Shown here piece by piece: positions 1 to 8,729 of a DNA stretch of 14,199 nucleotides. The position numbers and the translations under genes are program-made. Numbering within the stretch: position 1 is the stretch's first letter; every line of letters begins with the position of its first letter. The DNA comes from Fomitopsis serialis (Eukaryota; Basidiomycota; Agaricomycetes; Polyporales; Fomitopsidaceae), in contig NW_025955696.1 of the NCBI RefSeq assembly GCF_022376445.1, positions 1 to 14,199 on the forward strand, read 5' to 3'. The notes under the pieces were generated by a model. That model made no database searches and was not told the DNA's origin. It worked only from the letters and a program-made list of their open reading frames with translations.

Positions 1-401
1 GTTGAAGGATTCATGTCAATTTGACTAGCATCAATATCGACTCGGCCCACCTTGACGGAAGCGGTCCATATCAACTCCAGACCAGTAGAGGCCAACGGTG
101 ATATGGAGCTGAGGGACTCGGAGGCTGCGAAGGATGATGAGGGAAAAGCGGGACGACGAGCGGTCAGCGGTCGGCGCACAGAACGGGGAACAACAGCACA
201 TATTCTATTCATCTCGACCCCATTGTCTACTCTACTTAACTATGTATACCTGCTTGGACCTTCGGCGGACGGCTATGCTATACGACATCGGCCAGCAGCA
301 GCTACGAAGAGACCCAGAGCATGTAATGTCTATATAGGGCTCCGCCCTCAGTGACAATATTAATAAGGGACTCTACTACTATTACTATCATCTACTCTAC
401 A
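1..401 (+). mobile_element. Probable solo or 3' LTR of a Ty1/copia-like retrotransposon
   Basis: The window opens with GTTGAAGG, which fits a copia-type LTR start (TGTTGAAG) missing only its first T. It closes with CTACTCTACA at 392-401, giving the usual TG...CA ends. Inside are a TATA-like TATATA at 331-336 and an AT-rich stretch after it (about 354-368), as expected for an LTR promoter. The sequence after 401 does not resemble a primer-binding site, so this would be a solo LTR or the 3' LTR of an element lying to the left. The open frames inside it resemble no protein I know. The assignment is inferred from the ends and layout only, because the target-site duplication lies outside the window. 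Confidence 0.5.
331..336 (+). promoter_or_regulatory. TATA-like box inside the putative LTR
   Basis: TATATA is followed by GGGCTCCG and lies about 65 nt before the proposed LTR end. In LTR retrotransposons such a box directs transcription starting at the R region. Whether it is active is unknown. Confidence 0.35.
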
Positions 402-870
402 AGAGGCGTGAACGTGGGAACGCGAGACAAACGCTAAGACAAACATTGGAGACAAGAAGACGAGACAAGAAGCAAGAGACAAACGCTAGAGACATTCTCA
501 TTGGCTGAGAGACGGACGCCCGAACGCTGCCCGAGCCTCTCAAGCGCTCCGAGCTCGCGCTAGCCGCAACACCTACCGGTTACCTGGCATCCTTCCTCAT
601 TTAAATTACACTCAGACTTACACTCAGACGCACTTAAGTTGACTTCTCGCTCTGGCATGGGAGGGCGCGGACCAGCAGGGCAGCTGTAAGGCACAGAAAT
701 CAACGAGCAACGGGCAATCAAAGAAGGACGAGGATGACACAGACAAGCAAGGTGACGAGAACGAGGGGGTCAGCCAGTGCCTTCACGAGTGACATGAGGG
801 CACCGAGCGCAGCGATGGAGACGGGTACCGTGAGTGCAGACACAACGCGAGTGAGCTCGCTAACTGCAGG
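402..870. other. Gene-free stretch with purine-rich short repeats
   Basis: No convincing gene is seen. At 420-500 the sequence is rich in GAGACAA/GACAAG words. The 13-mer GAGACAAACGCTA occurs exactly at 424-436 and again at 476-488. Open frames on both strands here are short, low in complexity and overlap one another, so none was called. Confidence 0.5.
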
Positions 871-879
871 TACAGGACG

Positions 880-1360
880 CGGTGACGTGCAGCATAACGC
901 ACGACGCCCGCAGGGCCAATGCCCCATGCAGACATGGCCGACGAACGGGCCGCGGGTGCATGACCGAAGGAGTCGTAGGGATGGGAGAATGGGCAGGCGC
1001 AGGGCGCAGTCGCCGTGGCTTCATGAAGTGCGACGCACACGCCGACCGCGAGCGCACCGGGCGAATGCCCAGCACGCAGACACGGCCGGCGAACGCGCGC
1101 AGAGCGAGCCGCCGAACAGGTGAGCAGGCGTGGACAAACAATCGGACGGGCAAGCAAGCGAGTGGATAGGCGGGAGAGCGGCCGCTCGGGTAGGCGAGCG
1201 GGCAGGCGACATCACACTGGCACACCCTAGACCTTGAGCGCGCCAGGCGGACACCCACTGCGCGCAGACACGGCCGACGGACGCGCACACAGGCGGGCGA
1301 CCGGGCTCCCAAGCGGGCCGCGACACGCACAGCAAACGCGAGGGCGAATGCCCGGCGGGC
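880..1360. repeat. GC-rich zone of degenerate dispersed repeats
   Basis: A core close to GCAGACACGGCCGACGAACG occurs at 928-947, 1076-1095 and 1264-1283, each copy differing by a few bases. The word GCGAATGCCC occurs at 1061-1070 and 1344-1353, and a related CCAATGCCCC lies near 917. The spacings are 148 and 188 nt. On the minus strand the core translates as VRRPCLRA or VRRPCLHG, but in two different frames, and open frames exist on both strands at once. That pattern fits a decayed repeat better than a protein. I see no known element family. Confidence 0.5.
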
Positions 1361-1634
1361 ATGCAGGGCAGAAACACAGCGGACTCGCGGATCACGGGCG
1401 CGCGCCGCGGGCGTAGGTACGAGCAGAGAGGGCCAGCAGACGGCAGGCGCGGACGAGAGCGAGTGGGCAGGGAGGGACGAACAGCTGACAGAGACGGGCG
1501 AGGATGAAGGGATGAGATGGGCGAGGATGAGGGTGAACGAGCAAGGTCGAGCGAATGTCAGGTACGACGCGGCGCGGCATTACCGATGATGCAAGCACAA
1601 CGCGCACGAGTCCGAGTTAGAGAGTAGCCACCCG

Positions 1635-1877
1635 GAGGCCATGAGCATAGGTGCGCTGCAAGTTTGAATATCCTCGAAGGTCTGCTATTGATCAATGGCA
1701 TCGTGCTCTCCCTTACTGCTGTGCGGAGAAACAGGGGTTGAACGTTGAAGGCATATTCATTACAATAGTACCACCCGAAAGTAAGAGCGAGCTTCGGGAG
1801 ACAGACAGACTTACTAGCTTGCCAGCAGTCGATGGGGTAGTCCGACTCGGAGAGGCCATGGGCATGGGTGTGCTGCA
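1635..1877. repeat. 26-nt imperfect direct repeat, about 217 nt apart
   Basis: Positions 1635-1660 and 1852-1877 match at 23 of 26 bases, starting GAGGCCATG and ending GCTGCA. All three differences are transitions. Each copy is followed by an exact CCCTTACTGCTG (1710-1721 and 1903-1914), but the distances differ by 24 nt, so the two units have diverged by indels. No gene was recognised in 1560-2200; open frames on both strands here have no familiar motif. Confidence 0.45.
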
Positions 1878-2212
1878 TATCACCCATTCTGTGTTGCGCC
1901 CCCCCTTACTGCTGCTCGGCCGGGGAGCCAAGTGTCAGTCGAGGCAGATCCACCCGAACAGTCGGTATTCCACAGACTGGCATGGGGCCACGAAGCCGAC
2001 TCCCGAAGGGAGACGGCTGAGTGGCCTTTCAACTTCACTCTTACAGAAGTCGCCTACCCTTGCAAATTAATACAGTCATAATATTTGAGTGCTTTCGCCT
2101 CGCCGTGAGCTCGAAGCTGTAGATAATGTATCTGACTCAGAGATATACTGACAATCGAACCGTGACGCCGCACACCTGTAGCGGAGCACGGGCATCGGCT
2201 AGTACTACTACA

Positions 2213-2271
<59 letters not shown>
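2213..2271. repeat. (TAC)n trinucleotide microsatellite
   Basis: The array is 59 nt long, about 19-20 uninterrupted TAC units, with a short interrupted prefix from 2202. It ends 28 nt past the stop codon of the minus-strand F-box gene, so it probably lies in that gene's 3' UTR, where it would be read as GUA repeats. Its length probably varies between strains. Confidence 0.95.
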
Positions 2272-2299
2272 GAGGTCAAGGTGAGATACATGCATAAGC

Positions 2300-4029
2300 C
2301 TATTCGAAAATGTCCGCCTCAAGCTCAGTCCAGATCTCGTCGTGTAACAGTACTACATCCGTAGCTTGCTCGGGGCCCTTGCGATCTCGCTGACGCCTCT
2401 TCCTTCTCTCCGATGTGATCCAATACACCCGTGCCCACTTCTGATCGCCCCAGACGTCCTTGTTCGCTTTAACATCTACCAAGTTGGGGAAGACGCGCTC
2501 GAAGAACAACGCGACGGCGTGCGGGTCCGTGATCAGTGAGTTGCCCACTTGCAGCGTCTTGAGCTTGCACGAGCTCGAGACGTGTGTGAAGTCTTGCTTC
2601 GCGATGGACATCGTGTGGAAGACTAGCCTGAGGTGCTGGAGGTTAGGACAATGTAACGCGAGGGACGCAAGGCCTTTGAGGCTGATGCTAATTCTCGCCC
2701 ACACCCATGCACGCCACCCAAGACGCAGGCTTCGGAGGTCAGGCCAAGACAGCGCCATCTTGAGCATGTCCCCATCGTCGAATTCGAACGCGCAGGGGAG
2801 GCATAGGTGCAACTGCTGCAGATGCTTCAGGCCGCAGAGCGATTTGACCGTCAGCATGTCCACAACTTTCGGCCTGTCTTCATGTTGAGGAGGCACTAGC
2901 GCGCGGATGATGACTGTCCTCAGGCGGCGTAGCCGGTTTCCCCCACAGGCAGCGAGGAAGTTCGCCAGGGCGGTGTAGCTTGGCTGCGTCGCGTCCTGGT
3001 CATTCCAATTGCCGGTGTATACGACTTTGACGTACTCCAGAGGTGCCCAAGCTGCGGCACGCATAACAGCTAGCCCACTCTCCAGGTCGTAGGGATACAT
3101 GCAGAGGTTCTTCAAAGCAGGAAACTTATCCGGAGTGGCGGCGATGTCCACTTCCGCAAGGCCCCAGTTCCTCCCGCCGTTGAAGAGGATCAGGTGCTTC
3201 AGCTCCGGAAGCCACGCCAGAGTATGCATCATGGCTCGTGGCCGCACTGCGAGGAGCGGTAGATACATACGGATTTCTTTTAGTCCCCAAAGAGAAGTAA
3301 TAGAGAGGATGTCGGGGTGGGGCGGGAGACCGCAGAAGACAGCGAGTCCTGGCACGTCCTCGCCAACGCAGCAGGACATATCGACCGCGTCTTCGATGCA
3401 CTTTTGGTAGGTATAACGGTCCGCGACGATGTGTAGGCGTTCGATCGAAGGTGAGAGGCAGAGTTGTAAAAACTCGTACGTCGCTCCCGGCTGAAGCCTA
3501 CAGTCGAGCCACTTGAGACTTGGTAGTAGGGGCCGTCGACTGTAGCGCTTTTGAAGAATGGGGAGGCATTTGTCGAGATCGAGGCGTACCATTGGTACCC
3601 TGTGTTCTCGCTGCCATTCCACGTCGAGACAAAGCCCCTTGATTCGTTTGGCGGCTGTGTCCATTCTCTCCCATTCATCTCCGATGGGTCGTCTCGTGAT
3701 CGTCTGGGCGGGTAGTAGTGCTCAAGGGATGAGGACTCGCGGTGCACAGAAGCCACAAGACTCACCAAAATACCGTTACGGATACCACCGGCCTCTCGTG
3801 TCGGCTTGCGTGGGTACTTGACCACCCAGGTTTCCTTCGGTAGACACTTGAGCAAAGGCGCAAGGTGGCTCTGGTATTGCCATATGAGATCGTTCGTCTG
3901 CTGATGGAAGGCACGACAGGTCCGCGCTAGTGACGCAGCATTTCGCGGCCTTCTAGCATCGTCTTCATTGCCATAGACAAGTCGTGCTATGTTGTCCACG
4001 ATCCTGGGGACGGCCAAGCATTTCTCCAT
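2300..4029 (-). CDS. F-box protein with leucine-rich C-terminal region
   Basis: This is a probable substrate receptor of an SCF ubiquitin ligase, of the F-box type greatly expanded in mushroom-forming fungi. Exon 1 is 4029-3766. The 62-nt intron 3765-3704 has a GTGAGT donor and a CCCAG acceptor, both in phase 0. Exon 2 is 3703-2300. The product is 555 residues. Residues 1-45 carry the F-box pattern (LAVPRIVDNI, then SLARTCRAFHQQ). The splice restores the family motif RRPIGDEWERMD...AKRIK. The rest is leucine-rich and irregular (such as LRSLRLGW and LQHLRLVF), ending in a basic tail with RRKRRQRDRK. An ATG at 4062 is in frame, but 4029 is preferred because the TATA-like box at 4100-4108 would place the start of transcription close to 4070. 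I infer the family. The substrate is unknown. Confidence 0.85.
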
Positions 4030-4099
4030 CGTATGGATCGAGTAACGAAAGTAGGTGCGCAACTTAAGGGAGACGAAGAGACCCGGTCAGAGGGTCCAG

Positions 4100-4108
4100 C
4101 TATATAAG
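4100..4108 (-). promoter_or_regulatory. TATA-like box of the F-box gene
   Basis: On the minus strand this reads CTTATATAG, about 71 nt before the chosen ATG at 4029 and about 38 nt before the alternative ATG at 4062. The spacing favours the inner start. It lies 59 nt past the end of the upstream small gene's coding region. Confidence 0.5.
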
Positions 4109-4166
4109 CCCGTGAGCCCTAGCAGGCTCGATGTTGCACCATGTTTCCATTGTCCAATGTTCATGC

Positions 4167-4651
4167 CTATTGTCGCACCCACCACTAGCCAAATTAGTCA
4201 ATTTTCCAACCTTCGAGTGCACAATGTAGCCGTTGCCTTGGGAGGTGTGGTAACCATGCCGTACTTGGACACATGAGTCGAATACGTCCGTCACTTTTCC
4301 TCGTATCTCGATGGCGCGCAACATTGACACTCGCAAAGGTTTCCCAGAGTAGCTGATGCAAAGACTTTTCTCCGAGAACCGTAATGCGTAGAGTGTAGTC
4401 GTCGATGAGTAGAACTTGGAGCGAGCGGCGGGTCGACGCGTGGCAGGGTGCGCGAAGCATGAACTCACGTGATCGTTCCCAGCTGAAATTTCATGCATCC
4501 GCAACGCGCGCTGCCGACGAATTCGGTCGTCGACAACTCCTCCCTCTGCCTTCGACAGGTCGCCCACCTTCACCCTCGCCGCGGTCTGAGCGACCGCTCT
4601 CTCTGTTGCTGCTTGCTGTCCTGCTATATTCTCTGCCTCTGACCATACCAT
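4167..4651 (-). CDS. Possible small three-exon protein of unknown function
   Basis: I do not recognise this gene. Exon 1 (4651-4469) starts at ATG, gives 61 residues and ends at a GTGAGT donor. A 54-nt intron (4468-4415) ends in CCAAG. Exon 2 (4414-4265) gives 50 residues. The second intron (4264-4185, 80 nt) has a GTACGG donor, a good branch site (GACTAAT) and a GCTAG acceptor. Exon 3 (4184-4167) adds WWVRQ and a stop. All junctions are phase 0, giving 116 residues. Exon 1 is alanine- and charge-rich and likely helical, with DDRIRRQRALRMHEI near its end. Exon 2 looks more beta-like (SLCISYS, IEIRGKVTDVF). No signal peptide or membrane segment is evident. Exon 1 looks most gene-like. The later exons are less certain, and another splice pattern is possible. 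Confidence 0.4.
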
Positions 4652-4941
4652 CCTAACCTCGCTTGTCGTTTATCACTGCGCCTCTTGCCGGCACTTCTCA
4701 ACCGAACATACTTTAAAAGTTGTATAACTTATAACTCCTAGTGTTCTATCACCTTGCTTGCGGAAATGCTCAAAAAAGCGGTGTGCAAAGTGGCATCATG
4801 TAGTGCGCCCGTATCGCCTGCAAGCCGGAGCCTCCTGGCTGCATGTGAGTGCCGTGTATGCTACCGGCGAGGGTCGCATACTGAACGGCAACTTTACCTG
4901 CTATTAGTCAAATCACATATCTCGTCATCCCACTCGAAAAC
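4652..4941. other. Intergenic region between divergent genes
   Basis: This lies between the minus-strand small gene and the plus-strand helicase remnant. It has an AT-rich patch at 4712-4740 (around AACTTATAACTCC) that might serve as a core promoter for the small gene. I see no coding similarity here. Confidence 0.4.
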
Positions 4942-6819
4942 ATGGCAATGCTGCTACTCTACCCATGCCATGACGGCGCTGCGCACACCCGCCCCTGGCA
5001 CGAGACGACCTCAGCAGCGCGACCCGTCCAACAGCCTCGGTCTGTCCATGGAGGATCTCAAGGCGGAGCTTGCGCTGAGAGACGCTGTACAGATGCTCAA
5101 GACCCGCGCCAGCTCCGGATGTTCTTCGTTCACTTGCTCGTCAATGAGTCTGTCCGCTCGCCGGTGACGACGTGGGAGACCTTCCGGGACGCGTTCGCGC
5201 AAGACTACATCCAGGAAAGCGATAATGTCAACATCGGCGTCAACCAGGCGCTAGAGGAGATCGGCCGCGCGCTGGAGGAGCACGGCAAGTCCCTTGGTGT
5301 GTACGGTCTTCCGAGTCCTTCCTTCCACAGCCGTGAGGTCGAGGTTGAACTTGCTCAGTGGAGGAACCGGGAGATTTTGGCTTCGCGCGCTGGCAAGGCC
5401 GCAGCCAAGCTCAACGCCGAACAGTACGAGATCTACAGCGAGATTCTGCAGGCTGTTGAGGAGGAGCGACCACTCTACGCGTTCGTGGACGGAAAGGCTG
5501 GTCGAGGGAAGACATTCCTCGTTCATTCCATATGCAACAGGCTACGGTCTCAGGGACGCGTCGTGTTGGCTACGGCGACGTCCGGATTCGCGGCCCAGCT
5601 ATATCCTGGAGGCAGAACGACACACTCCACGTTCAAAGTACGACACTGCGTCTCCTAAACTCTGTATGACCGCTCATGCAGCATGCAGATTCCACTGGAA
5701 GAAGAGAAGGACGGGCTAGTATCTCCTATCGAGCCCCATGACCCTCGTGGTGAGCTCATCCAAGAAGCTTCAGTCATCATATGGGATGAAGCGCCAATGG
5801 CGAAGAACGCGGTCCTCAAGTGCGTCGACGAGACGTGCAGACGCGTCATGCGCAACGACCTACCCTTCGGCGGCAAAGTCGTCGTCCTTCTCGGTGATTT
5901 TCGACAAACATGCCCCGTCATCCGCTTCGGTACACGACGACAGATCGTGGGTGCCTCCATACGTTCGTCGGCCCTTTGGCAGCACTTCGCGGTGCGTCGC
6001 CTCACTCAGCCGATCCGTAATGCAGAAGATCTCCCCTTCGCGGACTTCGTGGACTCCATCGGCGACGGTGCGGGGCCTCTCGTACCGCTGGACATACTCC
6101 AGAAGGTAGAAGAGCGCGACGAGCTCATCGACTTCGTATACCCACCAGATGCGCTCGCCGACCCGGCGAAGTGCCTCAAGCGCGCCATCCTCGCACCGAC
6201 GAACGAGCAAGTCGACGAGTACAACAACGAGATCCTCGGCCGTATAGAAGGCCCGCAGCGCACGTACCGCTGCTTCGACACGGTGAAGGAAGACCGCGCG
6301 ATCGACGGCATCACCCCGCAAGCAGCGCTTGCAGACGTTGCACGTACGCCCCCACCCGGACTTCCGGCGCACGCGCTCACGCTGAAGGTGAATGGCGTCT
6401 ACCGCTTGATGTGCAACTACGCGCCGGACCAGGGGCTCGTGAAGAACACGCGCGTCGTCGTACACGCAGTGGGCAAGCGCGTCGTGACCGTGCGGATCCT
6501 GCGCGGCGCCGGCGGCGTGAGCGTCGTCGACGCGGAGGACATCCTCATCTCGCGCATCGCGTTCAGCACGCCGCTCGAGTCTGGGCACGCGCTCATCAGG
6601 AGGCAGTTCCCCCTCGCCCCTGCGTACGCGACGACGTTCAATAGCTGCCAGGGCCTCACGCTGGACGTTGTCGGCGTGGATCTGACGAAGCCTGTGTTCT
6701 CGCATGGCCAGCTGTATACGGCACTCTCGCGCATCCGACACCGGAGCCATGCCAAGGTGCGCCTGCGGCCCGGGCAATCCATGACGAAGAACGTCACCTA
6801 TCGAGAGATCATACCTTGA
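4942..6819 (+). CDS. Helitron-derived Pif1-like DNA helicase, N-terminally truncated
   Basis: This is the superfamily 1B helicase half of a fungal Helitron transposase, often annotated as PIF1. Exon 1 runs to 5637. A 51-nt intron (5638-5688, GTACGA...TGCAG, phase 0) separates it from exon 2 (5689-6819), and the join restores the family sequence HSTFKIPLE. Motifs in order are Walker A GKAGRGKT near 5490-5515, Walker B IIWDEAPM near 5776-5799, LLGDFRQTCPVI near 5887-5922, TTFNSCQGLTL near 6630-6665, and FSHGQLYTALSR near 6697-6732. The recognisable sequence in this frame starts at about 5101 (DPRQLRMFFVHLLVNE). The preceding family sequence, NSLGLSMEDLKAELALRDAV at 5030-5089, sits in another frame, so a 1-nt loss lies near 5092-5101. 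The start at 4942 is only the first ATG of the open frame. The HUH replication-initiator domain is absent, so independent transposition is not expected. Confidence 0.8.
5030..6819 (+). mobile_element. Truncated Helitron remnant
   Basis: This is the extent of sequence recognisable as a Helitron Rep/helicase coding region, beginning at NSLGLSMEDLK. The upstream Rep endonuclease region and a definable 5' TC end are missing. I found no convincing 3' hairpin followed by CTRR downstream, so the element's true ends are not set. The helicase reading frame and intron are well kept, which suggests recent truncation or co-option. Confidence 0.65.
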
Positions 6820-7141
6820 TCGCTGCGCTGTGCTCTTCTGCATTCCTATCTTATCACCCGCTTTCGTCGCATTCATTGCTGCATTGAGTGCTTCGGTATA
6901 ATCTACTGCCCTGTAGTACGCGTCTACATCTTGATACCAGGGTTTGCTGCGCGCATGCCACAGGCCCCGTCTGAGTCAGGATCCCACTAAGTCGAGTCTG
7001 AGACGCTCGACTCGGGATGCGAGGGGGCAGGGAACTGGCAAAGTAAGCTAGGTACAGGCCTGAGATATCGGCATTCCTGCGGGTATGTCTGTGACATCAT
7101 CATGCCAGTCTGGTAAACGGTACTTGTGTCAAGCGTCCACG
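6820..7141. other. Intergenic region holding an inverted repeat
   Basis: No gene is seen. An imperfect inverted repeat spans 6979-7020. The inner arms AGTCGAG (6990-6996) and CTCGACT (7006-7012) are perfect around a 9-nt loop. The outer arms GGATCCC and GGGATGC pair at 6 of 7 positions. The rest probably holds the end of the helicase transcript and the promoter of the reductase gene. Confidence 0.5.
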
Positions 7142-7142
7142 C

Positions 7143-7149
7143 TATAAAA
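7143..7149 (+). promoter_or_regulatory. TATA box of the aldo-keto reductase gene
   Basis: TATAAAA is followed by GGGGC and lies 93 nt before the ATG at 7242, a normal core promoter position for a fungal gene. The region between is C-rich and T-rich, and the start codon context is CACAATGG. Confidence 0.65.
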
Positions 7150-7241
7150 GGGGCTCAGCTTTGTCAGGCTCATCCCCGACTCGGTCTCAGTGCGCTACTC
7201 GTAGAACTCGACGACCTACCTCCTACCAGATTGCTACCACA

Positions 7242-8729
7242 ATGGCGGCTGCACTGGAAAGCCTGTCCTCGAGCGTCCGGCTCTCGTCTGGTGAGTGCGG
7301 ATTGATCTACCGGGGCAGATGCGATCTTTCTTTCCTTTCTCGGCGACACAGGTTGTGTACAGGATCTATCCCAACTCTATCCCGAAGGAGCATATGGGTA
7401 GCCAAGTGCCGACCAGTTCTCCTCTCGAGGTCTTCTTGAGAACAAGCTCAAGGTTCATCATGATGAGCAGCGGCTCATATATAGTACGCAGGCTACACTA
7501 TTCCCGTCCTCGGCTTCGGCGTCGCCTTCGGGTTCGACAAGCTGGCAGGGATCCACGAACTCTAACTAAGCCTGCCGTTCTGGAGGCCCTGAAGGTTGGG
7601 CTTCGGTGGGTGTTCTCCCTCTCGGAAAGCCGCGGCCGCTCACCGTCCTCGGCAGCCACTTCGACACTGCCCGGATGTACAACAATGAAGACCACCTAGG
7701 CGAGGTCATCAAGGAAAGCGGCATCCCGCGCGAAGAGCTCTTCATCAGTGAGGCTCCCCGCCAGATCTGGCGACGCCGCTCCCCCTGATAGACTGTGTGT
7801 CTCGATCGCAGCGACGAAGGTGGACGGAGACTTCCACGGCTACGACAAGACAGTAGCCAGCGTCAACGACTCCCTGAAGAGGCTCGACCTCGGTGCGCAG
7901 CCTCTTCGAAGCCCCGGGATCATTGGGACGTCTGACAGGACTTCTTGCGTGCAGATTTGCGGACCTCATCCTTCTCCACGATGCGCGCGCGGGGAAGAGG
8001 CGTCGTTTGGAGGCGTACAGGCACTGCTGGACCTGAAGGCACAAGGCAAGGTCCGCAGCGCGGGCGTGTCGAACTAGTAAGACCTCCCTAACCGACTTGC
8101 TTGCGCATCGGAGACTGAAGGCGATCGTTAGTGGTGTCAAGCATCTCGAGGAGATCGCCGCTGCGGGCTACGAAGTCCCATCCGTGAACCAGCTCGAGGT
8201 ACGTTCCGTGCAGACACACTGTACCTGATGCGTCCGCATGACACCTCCTCCCACCGGCAGATCCACCCGTTCTGCCAACAGCGTCCCATCGTCGAGTACT
8301 GCAAAGCACACAACATCACCGTCGAAGCATACTGCCCCCTCGTCCGGGGCAGGGTTGACAACCCCGTCGTCGGAAAGATCGCAAGTCGGGTACGTCACTC
8401 GCCTCAGGCTGTAGTCAACTCGTTGGCGTCCATCGGCTGACGAAGTTCAACCCTCCAGCTCGGCAAAGACCCGGCACAGGTCCTCATCCGGTGGTCCCTC
8501 CAACGCGGGTTTGTCGAGCTTGCCACTGGCAGATACGGTCTCCATTCTCATTCTTACCATCATTGTCTCTAGGTTCATCCCTCTGCCGATGTCGTCCTCG
8601 CCAGCCCGTATCAAATCCAACGCGGATGTCTTCAACTTCAGCCTCCCTGAGAGCGACATGGCCGAGCTCGATGCTCTCGACCAAGGTGGTGCCGGGGCTA
8701 TCAGCTGGAACCCAGTGGATGTCGAGTAG
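7242..8729 (+). pseudogene. Aldo-keto reductase gene with three frame-disrupting indels
   Basis: The family carries out NAD(P)H-dependent reduction of carbonyl groups in the cytosol. Nine exons are inferred: 7242-7290, 7492-7605, 7656-7747, 7812-7892, 7955-8076, 8132-8198, 8261-8389, 8459-8508 and 8573-8729, all with GT-AG introns. The catalytic residues are visible: Asp in HFDTARMY, Tyr in the same motif, Lys in TTKVDG and His in ILLHDAR. Later blocks are GKVRSAGVSNY, SVNQLEIHPFCQQ, EAYCPLVRG and DPAQVLIRWSLQRG. Exon 2 has an in-frame TAA at 7563-7565 caused by two extra bases. Exon 5 seems to lack one base near 7957-7960 and another near 8017-8021. The indels sum to zero, so the exons total 861 nt. 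The first intron is 201 nt, while the others are 50-69. Conservation between breaks suggests a recent loss, or sequencing errors in an intact gene. Natural substrates cannot be read from the sequence. Confidence 0.85.

Noticed and set aside
860..1330. Minus-strand open frame of 156 codons with VRRPCLRA motifs
   Set aside because: The same motif appears in another frame in the overlapping open frame, so it reflects repeated DNA and not a protein under selection.
4754..5029. Plus-strand open frame before the helicase similarity
   Set aside because: Only the part from 5030 on matches the Helitron family; the earlier part has no recognisable sequence.
5087..5114. A 26-nt GT...AG stretch in the helicase that would rejoin frames after RDA
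   Set aside because: It is too short for a spliceosomal intron and would remove the family-conserved DPRQ residues; a 1-nt indel explains the data better.
5860..6876. Minus-strand open frame of 338 codons opposite the helicase
   Set aside because: It is a shadow of helicase exon 2, caused by codon bias; the sense strand has all the helicase motifs.
6985..7050. CTAA and CTAG words as a possible Helitron 3' end
   Set aside because: Neither follows a GC-rich hairpin at the usual distance of about ten bases.
7893..7938. Alternative acceptor at 7938 that removes one reductase frameshift
   Set aside because: It would add about six residues not expected in the conserved turn before ILLHDAR, and the acceptor at 7954 has a better context. 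It remains a minor possibility and would not cure the other two breaks.
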